In this document: piece by piece, positions 1 to 6,971 of the stretch | How positions within the stretch are numbered: position 1 is the stretch's first letter | Layout: every line of letters starts with the position of its first letter | From: Candidatus Kapaibacterium sp. | Lineage (GTDB): Bacteria; Bacteroidota; Ignavibacteria; Kapaibacteriales; HRBIN21 | Reading direction: 5' to 3' | Assembly: GCA_025055465.1 (NCBI GenBank) | Contig: JANWXA010000039.1 | Coordinates: forward strand, 1-11,937 | DNA length: 11,937 bases | The notes under the pieces: model-generated | What the model saw: the letters and a program-made list of their open reading frames with translations, nothing else | Told to the model about the DNA's origin: nothing | The model's database searches: none | Program-made: the position numbers and the translations under genes

Positions 1-870
1 GTAGACAACTATCGGGACAGATGCTGCGTCGGCAGGGAAGCCGTGGACGTGCAAGGAATCGGCTAAACGAGTCAACACTCCGACGGTGAGATTGGTCCGA
101 ACTAAGCTTAAAGCGCCGCGCAGCAGGGCCAGACCCCACGGGGTGTCGTAGGAATCAAACCAGCGTAAGATCTGCTGTCGAATGAATTGTGCCTGTGTAT
201 AAACTCGATGATAGTCATCTTCCCAAATCCCTGTTCGGGCTCGCAAGATGCGGAGGACATCGCTGGGATTTTCGAAGCGGAGCAGGCGCAAGAGGGCAAA
301 CGCCTGGGAAAAGCTAATCTCGGCATAGTAATGAATCGCTGGAATTCCTACCAGCTGGGCTAAAGTTGTCAGGTGAGCTTGCAGGCCCCGGTGAGCTCGA
401 ACATTTGTGAGTTTATTGAATTGGCTTGTATCCGGAAAGCCAGCGTCGGCTGGGGTATCGCGTGGGATGGCGACGATAGTGATGCGTCCGGAAGGTAACT
501 CTATCAATAGTACGTGGTTGGCGTCGGCGTGGGGGGTGGGATCGTTCAGACGGGAGTCTATTCCAATGATGGCGATGGCGACGCAGTTGTGGCACCGAGG
601 TGGGCGGGCTGCCGCAGTCCCCCAAGCGGCGGCAAGGGTAGGGAGCGTGTCCATCTCGTCAATGTTCTGAGGCTCGGGGGTGGTGGTAATCGGAGGCAGG
701 TCGGGGCTGTCCTCCTTTGTTACAGGTAAGTCGGAAGGCGGGATACGGAGGAGGGAATCCAATCGGCGCTCTTCGGCATTAGTCCAGAGTTTATGGCTGT
801 AAAGCCAAAGAAAGATCCCTCCAAGGAGGAGGAGCCCGATAGACAAGCGCCATGCTCCGCCTTTGCTCAT
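1..870 (-). CDS. LytR-CpsA-Psr (LCP)-like membrane-anchored protein, C-terminus cut by window edge
   Basis: An open frame of 290 codons with no stop runs off the left edge, so the 3' end is missing. The ATG at 870 overlaps the mazG stop (ATGA), which argues for this start and for translational coupling. The protein has a short N-terminal membrane segment (about residues 10-26), a Pro/Thr/Glu-rich linker (about 43-70), then an LCP-type core: hydrophobic strand ending in GIDSR (103-107), HADANHVLLIEL (114-125), IVAIPRDT (132-139), NKLTNVRAHRG (152-162) and LVGIPAIHYYAEISF (173-187). This is the order and spacing of the LCP fold. In characterised bacteria, LCP proteins transfer glycopolymers from polyprenyl-phosphate carriers to the cell wall or other acceptors outside the cytoplasmic membrane. 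Oddities are His114 where most members have Arg in the R-S-D-T motif, and a CHNC motif (93-96) just before the core. LCP membership is fairly sure; the acceptor and substrate are unknown, and a non-enzymatic role cannot be excluded. Confidence 0.8.
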   Translation of the reverse strand, partial: MSKGGAWRLSIGLLLLGGIFLWLYSHKLWTNAEERRLDSLLRIPPSDLPVTKEDSPDLPPITTTPEPQNIDEMDTLPTLAAAWGTAAARPPRCHNCVAIAIIGIDSRLNDPTPHADANHVLLIELPSGRITIVAIPRDTPADAGFPDTSQFNKLTNVRAHRGLQAHLTTLAQLVGIPAIHYYAEISFSQAFALLRLLRFENPSDVLRILRARTGIWEDDYHRVYTQAQFIRQQILRWFDSYDTPWGLALLRGALSLVRTNLTVGVLTRLADSLHVHGFPADAASVPIVVY

Positions 871-1682
871 TCCCCGGGTACCTGGCTCTCCCGCTGCTTG
901 GCTTGCTCCCACAGAACGTCCATTTCAGTCAGGGAAAGGGTCTGTAAAGGGGTGTTCTGAGTTCGAGCATGTTGCTCCATGTACTGAAAGCGTCGAACAA
1001 ATTTATCGTTAGCAGCCTGGAGGCATTCCTCAGCACTGAGCTGCACAAGGCGGGCAAGGTTGACCAGAGCGAAGAGGATATCGCCAAGCTCTTCGGCAAT
1101 GTGAGAGGAGCTGCCGGAGTGCACGGCAGCTCGAAGCTCAGCCAGCTCCTCCTCTACTTTGTGCCATACGTCCTGTTGGGAGGTCCAATCGAAACCAACG
1201 GCGGCGGCCCGTTCTTGCAGGCGTTGTGCCCGGAGTAGCGCCGGCAGGCTCTTTGGAACTCCGTCTAAAAGAGACTGGCGTCCTTCATGGAGTTTGAGCT
1301 GTTCCCAGCGCTGCTTGACCTGGTGAGCGCTGTTGGCTTCAACGGATCCGAAAACGTGTGGGTGGCGGCGTACCAGTTTGGCACTTTCCTGAGCGATGAC
1401 CTCGCTGAGTCGGAATTCACCCTCCTCTTCGGCGATGACGCAGTGCATAAGTACATGAAGCAAGAGGTCACCCAATTCGCGTGCAAGCTCATCCGTGGCG
1501 CCGTTGCGGATGGATTCTACGGATTCATACGCTTCTTCGATCAGTAGGGGAGCGATCGAGGCATGGGTTTGCTCGCGGTCCCAAGGACACTCCCGTCGTA
1601 GGAGGCGAACGATCTCCCACAGGGCTTGAAATTGAGCCGCAGGGTCCTCGGAGTCACGTGGCTGTGGAGCAGGGTGTGGCAT
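867..1682 (-). CDS. mazG: Nucleoside triphosphate pyrophosphohydrolase MazG
   Basis: 271 residues, close to the ~263 of E. coli MazG. MazG hydrolyses NTPs/dNTPs to the NMP and pyrophosphate in the cytoplasm and is linked to clearing non-canonical nucleotides and to stringent-response modulation. Both tandem MazG domains are visible. The N-terminal one has CPWDREQTH (32-40), EEAYE (49-53) and ELGD (69-72). The C-terminal one has VEEELAEL (176-183), EELGD (197-201) and the trailing NDKFVRRF (225-232). The acidic EExxE/ExxD metal-binding residues are present in both halves. I chose the ATG at 1682 because it gives the family length; an in-frame TTG at 1757 would add 25 unconserved residues and cross the promoter-like dyad. 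No clear Shine-Dalgarno precedes the ATG. It is first in a minus-strand pair with the LCP-like gene, whose start overlaps its stop by 4 nt. Confidence 0.95.
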   Translation of the reverse strand: MPHPAPQPRDSEDPAAQFQALWEIVRLLRRECPWDREQTHASIAPLLIEEAYESVESIRNGATDELARELGDLLLHVLMHCVIAEEEGEFRLSEVIAQESAKLVRRHPHVFGSVEANSAHQVKQRWEQLKLHEGRQSLLDGVPKSLPALLRAQRLQERAAAVGFDWTSQQDVWHKVEEELAELRAAVHSGSSSHIAEELGDILFALVNLARLVQLSAEECLQAANDKFVRRFQYMEQHARTQNTPLQTLSLTEMDVLWEQAKQRESQVPGE

Positions 1683-1721
1683 ACTTATGATGCGAGTACT
1701 AAATGATACTTTAGCAAAGCT

Positions 1722-1743
1722 TGCAAAATTCGTTGATTTTGCA
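1722..1743. repeat. Perfect 8-bp inverted repeat TGCAAAAT-N6-ATTTTGCA between divergent genes
   Basis: TGCAAAAT at 1722-1729 and its exact complement ATTTTGCA at 1736-1743 are separated by TCGTTG. The dyad lies in the 126-nt region between the divergent mazG and bamD-like starts. An 8-bp direct repeat GCAAAGCT (1714-1721 and 1758-1765) flanks it, 44 bp apart. It could be an operator for a dimeric regulator, or two back-to-back -7-like boxes (GAATTTTGCA on the minus strand, TGATTTTGCA on the plus strand). The sequence alone cannot separate these. It is not followed by a T-run, and no minus- or plus-strand gene ends here, so it is unlikely to be a terminator. Confidence 0.55.
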
Positions 1744-1757
1744 TAAAACGCGGGCAA
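1724..1757 (-). promoter_or_regulatory. Candidate minus-strand promoter for mazG
   Basis: Reading the minus strand, GAATTTTGCA (1731 down to 1722) is one base off the Bacteroidota -7 consensus TAnnTTTG. A TTG lies at 1757-1755, about 23 nt upstream, which is at the long end for the -33/-7 spacing. It would give a leader of roughly 35 nt before the mazG ATG at 1682. This is a match by eye to a short consensus and is not proof of transcription. Confidence 0.3.
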
Positions 1758-1792
1758 GCAAAGCTGCCGGTAGACTGGCTGCTGGAAAAGGC

Positions 1793-1802
1793 TAATTTTG
1801 TA
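1793..1802 (+). promoter_or_regulatory. TAATTTTG promoter-like -7 box just upstream of the bamD-like start
   Basis: TAATTTTGTA matches the Bacteroidota-type TAnnTTTG -7 box exactly, and nearly the same string precedes the tRNA-Ser gene at 8073. No convincing TTTG/TTG -33 element lies 17-23 nt upstream. If used, transcription would begin only a few nt before the ATG at 1809, making the transcript nearly leaderless. A second plus-strand candidate, TGATTTTGCA (1734-1743), would give a leader of about 60 nt. Confidence 0.3.
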
Positions 1803-1808
1803 ATTACT

Positions 1809-2564
1809 ATGCAGGTGCTGTATTTTCTCATAGGGCTTACCCTATGGGCTGCTTGTGCCGGCATTCCGGAGCCGGATGCACGGGATGTGGAGGCTCTCTA
1901 TCGGGCAGCCCGGCTGGCATACGAGAAAAAAGAAGACATGCAGGCGCAGAAATGGTTGGAAATCATCCGCACGCAGTATCCTGCAAGCCAGTACGCGGAC
2001 GATGCTCTTTTTCTGCTGGCGGAGTTGCGCTTTCGACGTGAAGAATACATTATGGCAGCTTTTCTTTACCAACAGTTGCGTCAGGCATATCCCCAAAGTG
2101 TTTACGCTCGGGAAGCCCTTTACAAGATTGGGCTGTCGTATATAGCGCTCTCGCCGCCATACGATCGAGACCAAGAATATACCCACAAGGCCCTTCAAGC
2201 TCTGATGGAGTTTCGGTATCTCTATCCCGCTGATTCTCTGCTACCCGAGGTTGAACGCCAGGTTCGTCGCATGCGCAACAAGCTGGCTCAGCGGGAGTAC
2301 AGTGTGGCATATCTTTATCGGAAGCTTCGGAGCCCAGAAGCAGCACTCATTTACTACGATACTGTGCTGCAGCAGTATACGGACACGGACTTTGTCGAAC
2401 TGGCCTGGGTTGGCAAGATAGAGGTGCTTGTAGAGTTGGGGCGCTGGTATGAGGCTCAGCAAGCAGTTGACACCTATCGCCGTCTATTTCCAGACGGAAC
2501 ACAGCGGAAGGTTGTAGAAACTTTAGCGGCTGCTCTTACTCATGGGAGAGGAGTTCCCCCATAA
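1809..2564 (+). CDS. bamD: BamD-like outer-membrane assembly lipoprotein (TPR repeats)
   Basis: 251 residues, the usual BamD/YfiO size. BamD is a periplasmic-facing lipoprotein of the BAM complex that helps BamA fold beta-barrel proteins into the outer membrane. The N-terminus is a short hydrophobic stretch ending in WAAC with Cys16 as the likely lipidated residue. This is a degenerate lipobox (Trp at -3, no basic n-region), so lipidation is likely but not textbook. The rest is alpha-helical TPR-type, with helix pairs such as ALYRAARLAYEKKEDMQAQK (29-48), the BamD-typical YPASQYADDALFLLAELRF (57-75), YPQSVYAREALYKIGLSYI (94-112), and a C-terminal pair around residues 195-226. No in-frame ATG, GTG or TTG lies close upstream, which supports the start. 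Its last 23 nt overlap the thioesterase gene. A YbgF-like or generic TPR lipoprotein is the alternative, but the YPxSxYAxxA repeats favour BamD. Confidence 0.85.
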   Translation: MQVLYFLIGLTLWAACAGIPEPDARDVEALYRAARLAYEKKEDMQAQKWLEIIRTQYPASQYADDALFLLAELRFRREEYIMAAFLYQQLRQAYPQSVYAREALYKIGLSYIALSPPYDRDQEYTHKALQALMEFRYLYPADSLLPEVERQVRRMRNKLAQREYSVAYLYRKLRSPEAALIYYDTVLQQYTDTDFVELAWVGKIEVLVELGRWYEAQQAVDTYRRLFPDGTQRKVVETLAAALTHGRGVPP

Positions 2565-3093
2565 GCCTGCAGGAAAGCCGCCACTGGCTTCGGCGGTGGA
2601 GATGATGCACCTGGTTTTGCCCAACCACGCGAACCAGCTCGGGAACGTGCTTGGCGGTCAACTCATGCAGTGGATGGATATCGCTGCAGCGCTTGCGGCA
2701 ATGCGTCATGCGGGCAAGGTCTGCGTGACGGCCGCGGTGGATAGTATTAGTTTCCTGGAGCCTATCCGCATTGGGCATATAGTGCATATCTTTGCCACCG
2801 TCAACCGTGCCTTCCGCACTTCCATGGAGGTGGGTGTCAAGGTCTTTCGGGAGGACCCCATCAACGGGACACGGACTCACGCTGCCTCAGCATATCTGAC
2901 ATTTGTGGCTATTGACCAGTATGGGAAGCCGCTTCCCGTGCCGCCGGTGGAGCCTCAGACGCTGGAGGAACAACGCCGTTGGCAAGAAGCAGAATTCCGG
3001 CGCCAGCAGCGTCTTCAACAGCGCGAGTACTTGCGCCAGTTGCGCCAACAACATGCAGCGGATGTCTCACAAGCTTCGGAGGAGCTCAGATGA
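2542..3093 (+). CDS. Acyl-CoA thioesterase, hotdog fold (YciA/ACOT type)
   Basis: 183 residues. It probably hydrolyses acyl-CoA thioesters to free acid and CoA in the cytoplasm. The hotdog signature is clear: LPNHANQLGNVLGGQLMQWMD (26-46) matches the family's H-x-N-x-x-G-x-x-x-G-G-x-x-x-x-x-x-D core, where the Asp at the start of the central helix (Asp46) is normally catalytic. It is followed by VTAAVDSISFLEPIRIGHIV (62-81) and a C-terminal strand HAASAYLTFVAID (113-125) that ends the domain. The ATG lies 23 nt inside the bamD-like gene, implying coupled translation; no Shine-Dalgarno is obvious. Beyond the domain, residues 139-172 form a highly charged Gln/Arg/Glu-rich tail, probably a long helix, which exceeds the minimal domain. 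The stop overlaps the next start (ATGA). Substrate chain length cannot be read from the sequence. Confidence 0.88.
   Translation: MGEEFPHKPAGKPPLASAVEMMHLVLPNHANQLGNVLGGQLMQWMDIAAALAAMRHAGKVCVTAAVDSISFLEPIRIGHIVHIFATVNRAFRTSMEVGVKVFREDPINGTRTHAASAYLTFVAIDQYGKPLPVPPVEPQTLEEQRRWQEAEFRRQQRLQQREYLRQLRQQHAADVSQASEELR
3078..3084 (+). promoter_or_regulatory. Strong Shine-Dalgarno site for the beta-barrel gene
   Basis: GGAGGAG sits 5 nt before the ATG at 3090, inside the thioesterase coding end. It fixes this start over an in-frame ATG at 2979 and is the best ribosome-binding site in the window. Most other genes here lack one. Confidence 0.75.
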
Positions 3094-3788
3094 AGCGTCT
3101 CTTACTGCTGGAAGCGGGGTTGCTGCTTGTCTTAGCCCCCGTCGTTTCAGCTCAATTTATTTACCGCTTTGCAGCGGGAGCTGGGGTGCATCCCAAGTTC
3201 GGTATCAATGCGGGCGAAATCCCCTCCGGGACGAAGACAGGGGTTGCCTTCACGGGCATACCCGATATCTGGGCACAGGGAATCTTGCCACTGGATCGCT
3301 ATGGCGAGATCTGTGTGGGTCTGGATATCGGCTACTCCAGCCATGCGTTCATTACTAAGCCCGGCGATGCCGATACGACACACGAGGGGAACACCTTCAC
3401 ACAACATTACCGTTACCTCGGTATTGCGCCAACCTTTTACCTGAACGTGCTGGGGTTGGGGGTAAACGTCGGCATCCCGCTTGGCGGGACTCTGCGTAAT
3501 CAAAAAGGGGATGTGGAAAAGGATGTTTCAACATCGGATATGGGAGCCTCGATAGAGCTTCGCTTGGGCATCTCTGCGCCGCTGATCAAGGACCCCAAAG
3601 GCGGGCGGCTCAATTTCCAGCTCTTTGCGTCGTATGGGCTGACGAAGCTACCGGCAAAGTCCTACGAACTCGTTCGGCTTGGTCCAACTCCGCCGGTGTC
3701 GGACCGGTATTCTCCTAAAATTGCGGCATTAGCGGTGGGCTTGAGCTACCATTTCTTCTTTGGGGTGGAACGGGCAACGGTAGAGTAA
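3090..3788 (+). CDS. Small outer-membrane beta-barrel-like protein with signal peptide
   Basis: 232 residues. A classical signal peptide is visible: MKRLLLL n/h-region, hydrophobic core to residue 19, and probable cleavage after VSA (19-21) before Gln22. The mature part alternates hydrophobic/aromatic and polar residues with Gly-rich turns: FAAGAGVHPKFGINAG (27-42), a long strand around the GLDIGYSSHAF segment, YRYLGIAPTFYLNVLGLGVNVGIPLGG, SIELRLGISAP and FQLFASYGLTKL. It ends near the C-terminus in ALAVGLSYHFFFG, a terminal-strand pattern typical of 8-stranded outer-membrane barrels. The start is set by the Shine-Dalgarno at 3078-3084 and the ATGA overlap with the thioesterase stop. I recognise the class (generic outer-membrane beta-barrel) but no specific function. 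The nearby bamD-like gene would supply its insertion machinery, but that is a plausible link only. Confidence 0.75.
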   Translation: MKRLLLLEAGLLLVLAPVVSAQFIYRFAAGAGVHPKFGINAGEIPSGTKTGVAFTGIPDIWAQGILPLDRYGEICVGLDIGYSSHAFITKPGDADTTHEGNTFTQHYRYLGIAPTFYLNVLGLGVNVGIPLGGTLRNQKGDVEKDVSTSDMGASIELRLGISAPLIKDPKGGRLNFQLFASYGLTKLPAKSYELVRLGPTPPVSDRYSPKIAALAVGLSYHFFFGVERATVE

Positions 3789-3792
3789 GTTT

Positions 3793-5166
3793 GTGGTGGA
3801 CTCTGCAGCACTTCGTGTTCACAAGCTTGGTGGAAGTATCCTATCGGATGCTGCGGCGATTCGGCAGGCTGTAGGAGCGCTCTCGGCAGTCCAGCAGAGG
3901 TCAGCAGTGGTGGTGGTTTCTGCCTGTGCTGGGGTCACTGACCGATTGTACGCTATTGGCCAGCAGGCTGCCACGGGGAATGCGGTGGAGGCGCGCCGGG
4001 AACTACAGGAGCTCCTTGAGTGGCACTGCGTTCAAGTGCGACAACTTTTGCCTCCAGAGGCAGCCCTCCAGACGGAGGCAGCATTGCGGGAGTTAGCAGT
4101 GCAGGCAGATCAGCTATGCCAGGGGGTGGCTTATTTGTGCGAGCTGACGCCGAGGACTTCGGATGCACTGCTTGCTTTCGGAGAGCTGTTTGCCAGCCGG
4201 ATCGTGGCAGATGCCCTCCGAACGGTCCTTCCAGTACCGGTGCTCTTAGCTGATGCACGGCACTATCTTGTAACTGATGCCACCTTTGGGCGTGCTCGAC
4301 CCCAGCTTGAAGAGCTGTGCCAGCGAGTTTGCTGTGAGCTTGTGGAACACCTGCGGGGCGATGCGGTGGTCGTTACACAAGGCTTTATTGGAGCAACCCC
4401 TGAGGGGATAACGACCACTCTGGGGCGGGGGGGCTCGGACCTTTCTGCTGCCCTTTTTGCTGTTGCTGTTGGAGCGGAAGAGGTGGTAATCTGGAAAAAC
4501 GTACCTGGGGTCTTTACTGCTGACCCGGCGTACGTTGCTGATGCCGAGCTGGTGGCAGAAATTTCGGCTGTAGAGATGCGGGAATTGGCGCTTGCAGGGG
4601 CCCGTGTACTCCATTCCGAGGCAATTGAGCCGGCTGTGGCCAGCGGAATCCGTGTCCGTGTCCGGAGTGTCACAGAACCATCAGCTCTTGGAACCCTTAT
4701 TCTTGCTCGTCGAGAGGCTGCCCCGGTACCGCTTGCGTTGGCGTGGCGGCAGCAATGTTGGGTATACCATTGTCCACTGTCGGTGTTTGGATCTGTTATA
4801 GGCCATCCCTCCGTGCTACTTGCTGCCGTGTCTCGTTCTGGGGGTATTCTCGTTGCTGAGTCCCCTGTGACCTCGGTGGGGGAGGAAGAAACTCTCTCAT
4901 GGGAACGGTGGCCTGCACCACAGGCGCTGATCTCCGTTGTAGGTAAGTCTCCGGAGCAGTGGGCAGTGTCGATGTTGGAACGGCTGATGCATGCCGGAAT
5001 ATCCTGCAGGGCGTGCTTTGTGGAATCCCCATGGGCGCTGCGGGTCCTTGTCCCGCAAGAACTCTGGGGAGATACGGTCTCCTGCATTCATCAGGAGCTC
5101 CTGCGATGGCGTCGTCGTGGTACGGTGCCCTCCTCCGATGCGGGGGTAACAAGGGGCAGTGGCTGA
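3793..5166 (+). CDS. lysC: Aspartate kinase (monofunctional)
   Basis: 457 residues, normal for monofunctional aspartokinase. It phosphorylates L-aspartate with ATP, the first step toward lysine (or diaminopimelate), threonine and methionine. Motifs in order: KLGGS (11-15), VVVSACAGVTDRLY (40-53), FGELFASRIVADAL (129-142), QGFIGATPEGITTTLGRGGSD (196-216), WKNVPGVFTADP (234-245) and AVEMRELALAGARVLHSEAIE (259-279). The kinase domain is therefore intact. The C-terminal half, where two ACT regulatory domains belong, is divergent: a second-ACT-like stretch is readable (ALISVVGKSP 378-387 through LRVLVPQEL 416-424), but the first (about 318-370) is hard to recognise, so feedback regulation may differ. 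The start is GTG at 3793, 4 nt after the previous stop; a second GTG follows at 3796. It sits in an otherwise envelope-related cluster, which is unusual. Confidence 0.92.
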   Translation: MVDSAALRVHKLGGSILSDAAAIRQAVGALSAVQQRSAVVVVSACAGVTDRLYAIGQQAATGNAVEARRELQELLEWHCVQVRQLLPPEAALQTEAALRELAVQADQLCQGVAYLCELTPRTSDALLAFGELFASRIVADALRTVLPVPVLLADARHYLVTDATFGRARPQLEELCQRVCCELVEHLRGDAVVVTQGFIGATPEGITTTLGRGGSDLSAALFAVAVGAEEVVIWKNVPGVFTADPAYVADAELVAEISAVEMRELALAGARVLHSEAIEPAVASGIRVRVRSVTEPSALGTLILARREAAPVPLALAWRQQCWVYHCPLSVFGSVIGHPSVLLAAVSRSGGILVAESPVTSVGEEETLSWERWPAPQALISVVGKSPEQWAVSMLERLMHAGISCRACFVESPWALRVLVPQELWGDTVSCIHQELLRWRRRGTVPSSDAGVTRGSG

Positions 5167-5174
5167 CAGAGACC

Positions 5175-6968
5175 ATGGCGACAGTAGAAATCCATAGCGA
5201 CGGCGAGGTTGAGGGTCTTCGCGGTATAGATTGGTTCCTGCTACAGCGCCTCTTTGTTTTCCTGCGTCCGTACCTTGTGTGGCTTGTGGCGGCGTTGTTG
5301 ATGGCCGTCCTCAGCGCAGTTATTGCGCCTGCGCGCCCATATTTGAGCAAGCTTGCTGTTGATCACGCGGTCGGCGCTCAAGAGACGCAAATCTTTATCT
5401 GGTTGGTGGTGGCTATTCTTGCTGTTGTGTTGGTCCATGCCCTGTTGCAGTATGGCTTGACCTACCTGTTGCAATGGGTGGGGCAACGTGCGCTTTTCGC
5501 GGTTCGGATGCAGGTGTATGAGCATATACTGCGACTTGCCCTGCGCTTTCACGATACTACACCTGTTGGGCGCTTAGTGACGCGGACGACGAACGACGTA
5601 GAGGGCTTGAACGAGTTCTTTTCCTCCGGCTTGGTCATGCTCGTAGCAGATGTATTGCTGATTCTGTGTGTCGTCGCCTTTATGGTGGTTACAGACTGGT
5701 ATCTGGCTCTCCTTACCTTGGCGGTATTGCCATTGTTGCTCATTGCCAGTCTGGTTTTCCGGGTAAAGGTGCGGAAAGTCTATCGCCATATTCGCCAGCA
5801 ACTGGCGCGGCTAAACGCGTTCTTGAGCGAGCATCTGAGCGGCATTACTACCGTACAGCTTTTCCACCAGCAGGCGCGTCAATTTCAGCGCTTCGAGAGG
5901 CTCAACCAGCGCTATCTACAGCTCCAACGTCGCTCAGTGTTTTATTATGCTGTGTTTTTTCCCACAGTTGATGTTGTATGGGCCTTGGCGATCGTCGTTA
6001 TACTTTGGTATGCCGCTGGGGCCTTGAGTGTGGGGAGCTTGAGCGTTGGAACGCTCATCGCTTTCATGCAATATGTGGAGATGTTCTTTCGCCCGGTTCG
6101 GGACCTAACAGAACGGTACAACGTCTTGCAAACGGCATTGGTTTCGGCGGAGCGTATCTTTGGGATTCTCGGCCTTCGTCACGAGATAAAGGACGTTCCG
6201 GATGCTATCCCCATGCCACCATTGCGGTCGGGGCTCGAGTTCCGAAATGTCAGCCTCAGCTATGACGGCCTTGTTCCTGCGCTGCACAATGTGTCCTTTA
6301 CGGTGCATAGGGGTGAAATGGTAGCATTAGTAGGGGCCACAGGTGCGGGCAAGACGTCGGTGGTGAACGCACTGTGTCGGTTTTATGAGTTTCAGGAGGG
6401 GGACATACTCGTGGATGGACTTAGCATCCGAAAGCTCCAACAGCGGAGCCTTCGGCAGCGCATTGTGGTGGTGCTCCAGGATGATGTGCTCTTTTCCCGT
6501 ACAGTGCTGGAGAACATCGTATTTGGGCAATCGGGGATTGCCGAGGAAAAAGTTCGAGATGCTCTGCGTCAGCTTGGGATGGAGGCGTTTATAGAGCGCC
6601 TACCTCAAGGATTGGCAACAGTGGTAGGCGAGCGCGGAGTCAACCTCTCATCTGGGGAGCGCCAGCTCATAGCGCTCTGTCGTGCTTTTGTGAGCGGAGC
6701 CGATGTCATTATCCTGGACGAGGCCACAGCCCACGTAGATTCTCAGACGGAGCACCTTTTGGAGAAGGCCATAGAGGCTCTGCGCCGTGAAGGGCGTACC
6801 TGTGTCGTAATCGCCCACCGCTTGGCAACGGTGCAGCGTGCGGATCGCCTGGTTGTCATACACCGGGGTGAGGTTCGGGAAGTTGGGAGCCATGCCGAGT
6901 TGATGGCCCGTAATGGGATTTACGCTCGGCTCTACCGTCTGCAGTATGCACGGCCGCAGGCAGCATAG
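5175..6968 (+). CDS. ABC exporter half-transporter, TMD-NBD fusion (MsbA/ABCB type)
   Basis: 597 residues, standard for an ABCB-type half-transporter, which works as a dimer in the inner membrane to export lipids, drugs or peptides using ATP. The N-terminal membrane domain (about 25-330) shows six likely hydrophobic helices, around 27-50, 73-98, 150-172, 174-196, 256-281 and 284-303. The ATPase domain has Walker A GATGAGKT (387-394), Q-loop Gln435, signature LSSGE (491-495), Walker B VIILDE (511-516) with catalytic Glu516, D-loop AHVD (519-522) and H-loop His548. All catalytic residues are present, so a homodimer would have two competent sites; LSSGE and AHVD differ from the usual LSGGQ and SALD. 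The ATG at 5175 lies 8 nt after lysC; an open extension back to 4959 lies wholly in lysC and adds no family-like sequence. Substrate is unknown; lipid/LPS-type export is suggested only by context. Confidence 0.92.
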   Translation: MATVEIHSDGEVEGLRGIDWFLLQRLFVFLRPYLVWLVAALLMAVLSAVIAPARPYLSKLAVDHAVGAQETQIFIWLVVAILAVVLVHALLQYGLTYLLQWVGQRALFAVRMQVYEHILRLALRFHDTTPVGRLVTRTTNDVEGLNEFFSSGLVMLVADVLLILCVVAFMVVTDWYLALLTLAVLPLLLIASLVFRVKVRKVYRHIRQQLARLNAFLSEHLSGITTVQLFHQQARQFQRFERLNQRYLQLQRRSVFYYAVFFPTVDVVWALAIVVILWYAAGALSVGSLSVGTLIAFMQYVEMFFRPVRDLTERYNVLQTALVSAERIFGILGLRHEIKDVPDAIPMPPLRSGLEFRNVSLSYDGLVPALHNVSFTVHRGEMVALVGATGAGKTSVVNALCRFYEFQEGDILVDGLSIRKLQQRSLRQRIVVVLQDDVLFSRTVLENIVFGQSGIAEEKVRDALRQLGMEAFIERLPQGLATVVGERGVNLSSGERQLIALCRAFVSGADVIILDEATAHVDSQTEHLLEKAIEALRREGRTCVVIAHRLATVQRADRLVVIHRGEVREVGSHAELMARNGIYARLYRLQYARPQAA

Positions 6969-6971
6969 CCC

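Noticed and set aside
1683..1757. 25-codon N-terminal extension of mazG from a TTG
   Set aside because: It adds residues with no MazG similarity and would run across the dyad and promoter-like boxes; the ATG at 1682 gives the family length.
2979..3089. Earlier in-frame ATG for the beta-barrel protein
   Set aside because: It would lie deep in the thioesterase gene and bury the signal peptide; the ATG at 3090 has a strong Shine-Dalgarno and an N-terminal signal sequence.
4263..5087. 274-codon open frame on the minus strand
   Set aside because: Antisense to lysC. Its Ser/Thr/Arg-rich translation is typical of a frame shadow.
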